The translations under genes and the position numbers were made by a program. From DASYSA01 sp036003885 (GTDB lineage Bacteria > Acidobacteriota > Blastocatellia > UBA7656), in assembly GCA_036003885.1 (NCBI GenBank), contig DASYSA010000707.1, positions 1-10,277 on the forward strand: a DNA stretch of 10,277 nt. Reading direction: 5' to 3'. Below, one piece after another: positions 7,117-10,277 of the stretch (positions are counted from its first letter, which is position 1; each line of letters opens with the position of its first letter). The notes beneath the pieces were generated by a model. It did not search any database. It saw nothing but the letters and a program-made list of their open reading frames with translations, and was not told the DNA's origin.

Positions 7117-7155
7117 GGCGTTAGAGGGCTCAGATTCAGGCTCTGCGAGGTTGCT

Positions 7156-7695
7156 ATGAATATCAATATGGATGCCAAGAGGGCGGGAGCCAGAAGAATC
7201 ATCATTGACATCGCTATCCTAATTGCAGCTACCACCGTATTCGTTTCATGCGGTACGAGTTCAAAACCTATTTCTTCAAAACCTCCTATTTTGATGTCCT
7301 TTGATTCTCATCCCTCTGCTTCTGACTATCTTCGGGAGTTCCGTCAAATCCCTGAGAAGTACTACTGGGCGCCAGTTTCACCCGATCAGAAGTGGGAACT
7401 CTACATTCAGCGAGAGAACGCGGGATGGCCTCCGGGTGGGTTTTACAGTTTAAGGCTACGCGATACAGAATCAGGGGATTCCCGCATTCTACTCACGTTG
7501 TGGGATGCTGATGTTGACTCGGGGGTCCGTGCGAACGTCAGATGGTCCCGCGATGGGAAGGCTCTACAGATCGAAGGAGACACACGAGGGTTTAGCTATG
7601 AGCCACGTCCTGATGCTATGAAGTATGAGTCATTCAACCTCCTTTACATGGTTGAGGAAGATAAGATTTTTTCCATAGCAAAGGCAGCCGTCTAA
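7156..7695 (+). CDS. Predicted lipoprotein of unknown function, cassette-borne
   Basis: Starting at ATG 7156 (GAGG at 7147-7150 just upstream) gives 179 residues. An upstream in-frame start at 7105 lies inside the attC and is rejected. Residues 8-14 are basic, 15-30 form a hydrophobic core, and FVSC (29-32) resembles a lipobox with Cys32 as lipidated residue. The mature part begins with a Ser/Pro/Lys linker and contains SPDQKWELYI (75-84) and VRWSRDGKALQIEG (128-141). These resemble beta-propeller (WD40/TolB-like) blade strands, though the protein is too short for a full propeller. It is probably anchored in the envelope. No family is recognised. The TAA stop (7693-7695) lies inside the left core of the next attC, a typical cassette arrangement. 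Confidence 0.78.
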   Translation: MNINMDAKRAGARRIIIDIAILIAATTVFVSCGTSSKPISSKPPILMSFDSHPSASDYLREFRQIPEKYYWAPVSPDQKWELYIQRENAGWPPGGFYSLRLRDTESGDSRILLTLWDADVDSGVRANVRWSRDGKALQIEGDTRGFSYEPRPDAMKYESFNLLYMVEEDKIFSIAKAAV

Positions 7696-7751
7696 CTCCC
7701 GCATGCACCGTAGCCGCAAACTGCGCGGCACGGTGATGCGAGGCGTTCGGC
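7690..7751 (+). other. attC site 3 (short class)
   Basis: The left core is GTCTAAC (7690-7696) and the right core GTTCGGC (7745-7751), which deviates from GTTRRRY at one base. The arms CGCATGCACCGTAGCCGC and GCGCGGCACGGTGATGCG pair well around a loop of about five bases. The length is 62 bp, clearly shorter than the ~91 bp class. Confidence 0.82.
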
Positions 7752-7812
7752 AGCTTAGCGATTGATGCTTCTCTGTCTTTCGGTTGATGTTTGTGCGGTT
7801 GGAGGATCGATC

Positions 7813-8403
7813 GTGATTGAAGCGACTTCAGGTAAGTTACATTGGAACTACTTCATCGCCCTCGAACGCGACCTTGAGATTGTCTCCCGCTACGTAGAGT
7901 TCTCTGAGCAAAACTTCGGCGTCTATTCCATCGAGTTTGCGCATCTGCTTTTTGCGGCTGCGTCCGAAGTGGACGTTATCGCCAAGCTACTTTGCCAGCG
8001 CCTTCAACCTGCGGCGGCGCGTCACAATATAGACGATTATCGGGCGGTTCTTTTGGCTGAGTTTCCCGACCTCACCAACACTCAGGTATTCGTCCCTCGT
8101 TACGGCCTTACTCTCACACCGTGGGAGAACTGGACTACTCCGAACAACCCTCTTTGGTGGCGTAGCTACAATAAAGTAAAGCACGAGAGAGACGCGCACT
8201 TCCACGAGGCGACACTCAAGAATGCCCTCAACGCGCTCGGCGCACTTCTGATTCTCACTTACCATCATTACAGCCACGCGTTGGCCCCAGTGGGCGCACC
8301 GCGTCTCTCGGCTAGGGATACTACGCGGGATTTGCAACCAGAATCCACGTTGCTTCGTTTCTCGAGCGACTACTATCACCAGGTTCTTAGGACGACTATA
8401 TGA
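7813..8403 (+). CDS. Hypothetical helical protein with HEPN-like RX4H motif, cassette-borne
   Basis: GTG at 7813 is preceded by GGAGG at 7801-7805 with 7-base spacing, a strong site. The alternative in-frame start at 7762 lacks one. The protein has 196 residues. An N-terminal amphipathic region (14-65) includes EFAHLLFAAASEVDVIAK. The most conserved-looking part is WWRSYNKVKHERDAHFHEAT (115-134), followed by the hydrophobic helix LKNALNALGALLIL (135-148). Arg126 and His131 form an RX4H pattern of the kind found in HEPN ribonuclease-like domains of toxins and antiphage proteins, with the motif just before a terminal helix. This is only a motif-level resemblance; no named family is recognised. 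There is no signal peptide or clear membrane span. The gene lies alone between two attC sites with no antitoxin-like partner. Confidence 0.75.
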   Translation: MIEATSGKLHWNYFIALERDLEIVSRYVEFSEQNFGVYSIEFAHLLFAAASEVDVIAKLLCQRLQPAAARHNIDDYRAVLLAEFPDLTNTQVFVPRYGLTLTPWENWTTPNNPLWWRSYNKVKHERDAHFHEATLKNALNALGALLILTYHHYSHALAPVGAPRLSARDTTRDLQPESTLLRFSSDYYHQVLRTTI

Positions 8404-8542
8404 TTTCCGAATCAACCGCAACGCCTGGAACGCGACCGCGAATCGTTCGGAGGCGCTCGATACACTACGTGACGATCGCGGACGACACTTTACATACCGC
8501 CGCCAATCGTCCGCGTGCAGGGCAGCCGAGGCACCCATTCGC
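8404..8542 (+). other. Long spacer with a 9-bp hairpin between the HEPN-like gene and its attC
   Basis: This 139-base stretch separates the gene stop from its attC, whereas the other simple cassettes have almost no spacer. It contains a perfect inverted repeat, CGCGGACGA (8477-8485) with TCGTCCGCG (8507-8515), around a 21-base loop. No T-run follows. An open frame (8400-8630) overlaps the upstream stop as ATGA, but runs straight through the whole attC, so it is not called as a gene. Confidence 0.4.
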
Positions 8543-8632
8543 GCCGAACTCACGCGTGGACCGAAGCGCGCGAGCCAGTGTTGATATGATCCTTGAGTTT
8601 CACGCGCGCGTTCGGTCACGCCAGCGTTAGAG
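8543..8632 (+). other. attC site 4, near copy of site 1
   Basis: The left core GCCGAAC (8543-8549) deviates at one base from RYYYAAC; the right core is GTTAGAG (8626-8632). The arms CGCGTGGACCGAAGCGCGCG and CGCGCGCGTTCGGTCACGC pair. The length is 90 bp. It matches site 1 at roughly four of every five positions, including the non-arm centre (CCTTGAGT, TCAC). Confidence 0.9.
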
Positions 8633-8688
8633 CGCACGTTCGACGTCCCGGGCCCGCAAGCATCAGGCAAGTCTATGCAGTACACAGC

Positions 8689-9549
8689 ATGAAGGTTGCA
8701 GCTTATCAAGCGCCGCTGACTGGCCTCGGAGATGTACGCACCGCGGTGTCGCTGGTCCGTCAGCAGGTTGAACGCTGCGAAGCGTTAGGTGTACAAATCC
8801 TGTGCTGCCCGGAGGGCATGCTTGGTGGCCTTGCGGACTACGCGGACGAGCCGCGCGCGATTGCCATCGACGCAAAGGGCGGTCAACTCCCAGAACTCTT
8901 GAAGCCTCTATCGAATCGGACCGTCGCAATCATCATCGGCTTCACGGAGATCGACCAAGAATCCGAGCGGTTGTACAACTCCGCGGCGGTGTGGCAGGAC
9001 GGGTCGATCGTCGGTGTCTATCGTAAGGTTTATCCTGCCATCAACCGGTCGGTGTATGACCATGGTGAAGAGTTGCCTGTGTTTACTGTTGCTGGGCTTA
9101 CGTTCGGCATCGCGATCTGCAATGACTCCAACTATCTCGAGCCAGCGCGAGTAATGGCCCACAAGGGCGCAGCGGCGATATTCATCCCCACAAACAACGG
9201 CCTTCGGGCCTCAAAAGGCGGGCCTGAGTTGGTTCGGTTAGCGCGAGCGATCGATATTGCTCGGGCCGTTGAGAACAGCGTATCGGTTGTTCGCGCCGAT
9301 GTTGTTGGATACATGGGGGAGTTGGAGTGTCACGGCTCGTCAGGAATCGTCGACCCGGACGGCAACGTTTTACAGGAGGCCGCACTAATGGAAGAAGCTC
9401 TGGTAGTCGCAGAAATCGACATTGCGCCGCGAGCCAAACGTCGTGGGTGGGATTCACATAGGAATCCCAGAGTGGTCAGCCAATACCTCCGGACCATTCA
9501 CAGCACTGAATCGCTCGAGCCGGATGCGAAGACAGCTACCGAAACTTGA
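8689..9549 (+). CDS. Carbon-nitrogen hydrolase (nitrilase superfamily amidohydrolase), cassette-borne
   Basis: This is predicted to be a cytoplasmic thiol hydrolase acting on an amide, carbamoyl or nitrile C-N bond. ATG 8689 gives 286 residues beginning MKVAAYQAP, the usual first strand of the fold. An in-frame upstream start at 8593 lies inside attC site 4 and is rejected. The Glu-Lys-Cys catalytic triad is visible: Glu42 in PEGM, Lys113 in YRKVYP, and Cys144 in AICNDSNYLE. Further family features are the IIGFTE segment (82-87), LYNSAAV (95-101), and the C-terminal SSGIVDPDG with later VVAEID. The length and motifs fit single-domain amidases/carbamoylases, not NAD synthetases or Lnt. Only a weak ribosome-binding site precedes the ATG. 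The substrate is unknown and the neighbours give no clue because each cassette is independent. Confidence 0.88.
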   Translation: MKVAAYQAPLTGLGDVRTAVSLVRQQVERCEALGVQILCCPEGMLGGLADYADEPRAIAIDAKGGQLPELLKPLSNRTVAIIIGFTEIDQESERLYNSAAVWQDGSIVGVYRKVYPAINRSVYDHGEELPVFTVAGLTFGIAICNDSNYLEPARVMAHKGAAAIFIPTNNGLRASKGGPELVRLARAIDIARAVENSVSVVRADVVGYMGELECHGSSGIVDPDGNVLQEAALMEEALVVAEIDIAPRAKRRGWDSHRNPRVVSQYLRTIHSTESLEPDAKTATET

Positions 9550-9575
9550 ACGGAGCGGGCGCGCTTGAGTGTGCG

Positions 9576-9636
9576 CTCTAACAACGCGCTGCAGCCGACG
9601 TGCGAAGACGCACGCGGCTGAGCGCAGACGTTAGGC
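9576..9636 (+). other. attC site 5 (short class)
   Basis: The left core is CTCTAAC (9576-9582) and the right core GTTAGGC (9630-9636). The arms AACGCGCTGCAGCCGACGTGCG and CGCACGCGGCTGAGCGCAGACGTT pair around a short AAGA loop (9605-9608). The length is 61 bp, the classic 59-base-element size. It follows the nitrilase stop by 26 bases. Confidence 0.93.
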
Positions 9637-9638
9637 GG
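9633..9638 (+). promoter_or_regulatory. Shine-Dalgarno-like AGGCGG formed by the attC right core
   Basis: AGGCGG spans the end of the attC right core (GTTAGGC) and the first two cassette bases, and stands 5 bases before the GTG start at 9644. It is the only candidate ribosome-binding site for the kinase-like gene and supports this start. Confidence 0.5.
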
Positions 9639-9643
9639 ACAAA

Positions 9644-10213
9644 GTGATTCACCTTGTCGGTCCAGGCGGTGCAGGTAAGAGTACGGTTGGAAGCGCACTC
9701 GCTTCCCGCCTCGATCTATTATTCATCGATTTAGACCTCGAACTCATGGAGCACATCGGCGATATTTCTCAATACATCGACCACCGTGGCTACCACTCCT
9801 ACGCCTCGGAGAATGTGCGGCTTTGTCTTTCCATCATGGCCACACCTAGACACGGGGTTATCGCCCTCTCTTCAGGGTTCATGGCTTATCCGGAGAGCGT
9901 CCATCCGGCATATCCTGCACTTCGTTCGGACATCTGCACGAGTCCCACGACTTTCGTGCTGCTACCTTCGCTCAATCTGGAGGCATGCGTGGATGAAATC
10001 GTCCGCCGCCAGGTTGCTAGATCAATCGGACGCACACCTGAGAGAGAGGAGGCCGTCATCCGAGAGCGGCACACCATCTACATGGCGATTCCAGCCACAA
10101 AGATCGAGACCATGCGGCCTGTGACCGAAATCGTGGAACAGATGATCGCCCAGTTGTCGCCTAACAATGTGTTCGACCGGAGCCGCCGATTCGAGTCTCC
10201 TAACGTTACTTGA
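9644..10213 (+). CDS. Shikimate-kinase-like P-loop kinase with altered substrate site, cassette-borne
   Basis: GTG 9644 gives 189 residues beginning directly with the first strand and the Walker A loop GPGGAGKS (6-13). IDLDLELMEHIGDIS at 28-42 matches the shikimate kinase segment with its DxD pair (Asp29, Asp31) and the following G-x-S region. RSIGRTPEREEAVIRERHTIYMAI (126-149) resembles the lid and the R-x-x-Y region. Two shikimate-contact features differ: the usual FR after the DxD helix is HSYASEN here, and the usual GGG shikimate-binding turn is replaced by SSG (76-78). ATP-dependent small-molecule phosphorylation is likely, but not necessarily of shikimate. The last ~20 residues are encoded by attC site 6, whose left core lies inside the gene, so the C-terminus is recombination-site sequence. 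Confidence 0.8.
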   Translation: MIHLVGPGGAGKSTVGSALASRLDLLFIDLDLELMEHIGDISQYIDHRGYHSYASENVRLCLSIMATPRHGVIALSSGFMAYPESVHPAYPALRSDICTSPTTFVLLPSLNLEACVDEIVRRQVARSIGRTPEREEAVIRERHTIYMAIPATKIETMRPVTEIVEQMIAQLSPNNVFDRSRRFESPNVT

Positions 10214-10250
10214 GTGTTACGCGGCGGCCCGGTCAACACTGGTGTTATGC
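10159..10250 (+). other. attC site 6, overlapping the end of the kinase-like gene
   Basis: The left core is GCCTAAC (10159-10165) and the right core GTTATGC (10244-10250), a variant right core with one mismatch to GTTRRRY. The arms GACCGGAGCCGCCGA and GCGGCGGCCCGGTC pair, extended by GTGTT/AACAC. The length is 92 bp, the same class as sites 1, 2 and 4. The next cassette begins at about 10251, and only 27 bases of it are visible. Confidence 0.87.
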
Positions 10251-10277
10251 GCCCAAAGCATGACCGCGTAGGCAATA

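Noticed and set aside
7105..7155. Upstream start for the lipoprotein at 7105
   Set aside because: It lies in the attC right arm and would place 17 unlikely residues before a normal signal peptide that has its own ribosome-binding site.
8400..8630. 76-codon + strand frame overlapping the HEPN-like gene by ATGA
   Set aside because: Its second half is a translation of the whole of attC site 4 and the rest has no recognisable protein features.
4253..10250. CRISPR array or generic dispersed palindromic (REP-like) repeats
   Set aside because: Spacing is gene-sized and irregular, ends match attC core consensus, and each site directly follows a single gene.

Overview
The window joins two kinds of DNA. 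The left third (1-3643) is ordinary, GC-rich chromosomal envelope-polysaccharide DNA of a Gram-negative bacterium. The right two thirds (about 3880 to the end) is a string of integron gene cassettes. LPS-heptose genes imply a Gram-negative host. The GC-rich sequence and an environmental-type cassette array would fit a soil or sediment lineage such as Acidobacteriota, but that placement is a weak inference.

Region 1 (1-3643): a family-9 glycosyltransferase overlaps by 4 bases a kinase-only RfaE1/HldA-type heptose-7-phosphate kinase. After a 254-base gap comes a nucleotide-sugar dehydrogenase of the UDP-GlcNAc (WbpA-like) type. Together they make and transfer sugars for LPS core or surface polysaccharide. 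Everything is on the + strand.

Region 2 (about 3880-10277): six attC recombination sites lie in the same orientation at 4253-4343, 7024-7116, 7690-7751, 8543-8632, 9576-9636 and 10159-10250. Each has a left core of the RYYYAAC type, a right core of the GTTRRRY type, and long, slightly mismatched complementary arms. Each separates a single + strand gene from the next. The genes in order are: a short protein with two CxxC motifs (possibly truncated), an AT-rich CPBP-family membrane protease, a lipoprotein, a small alpha-helical protein with a HEPN-like RX4H motif, a nitrilase-superfamily amidohydrolase, and a shikimate-kinase-like P-loop kinase with an altered substrate site. No integron integrase or convincing attI is visible, so this is a CALIN (attC cluster lacking an integrase) or an inner part of a larger chromosomal integron whose platform lies outside the window.

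Between the CPBP gene and the next attC sits a decayed IS91-family element on the - strand (about 5427-6990). It holds a tyrosine recombinase broken by a nonsense codon and a frameshift, and a transposase with a frameshift and a missing C-terminus. Its recombinase end carries a nested inverted repeat that includes the recombinase ribosome-binding site.

The cassette genes share no pathway with each other or with the envelope genes. They are best read as independently acquired adaptive functions. Their expression probably depends on promoters inside the cassettes, because no shared upstream promoter could be identified.
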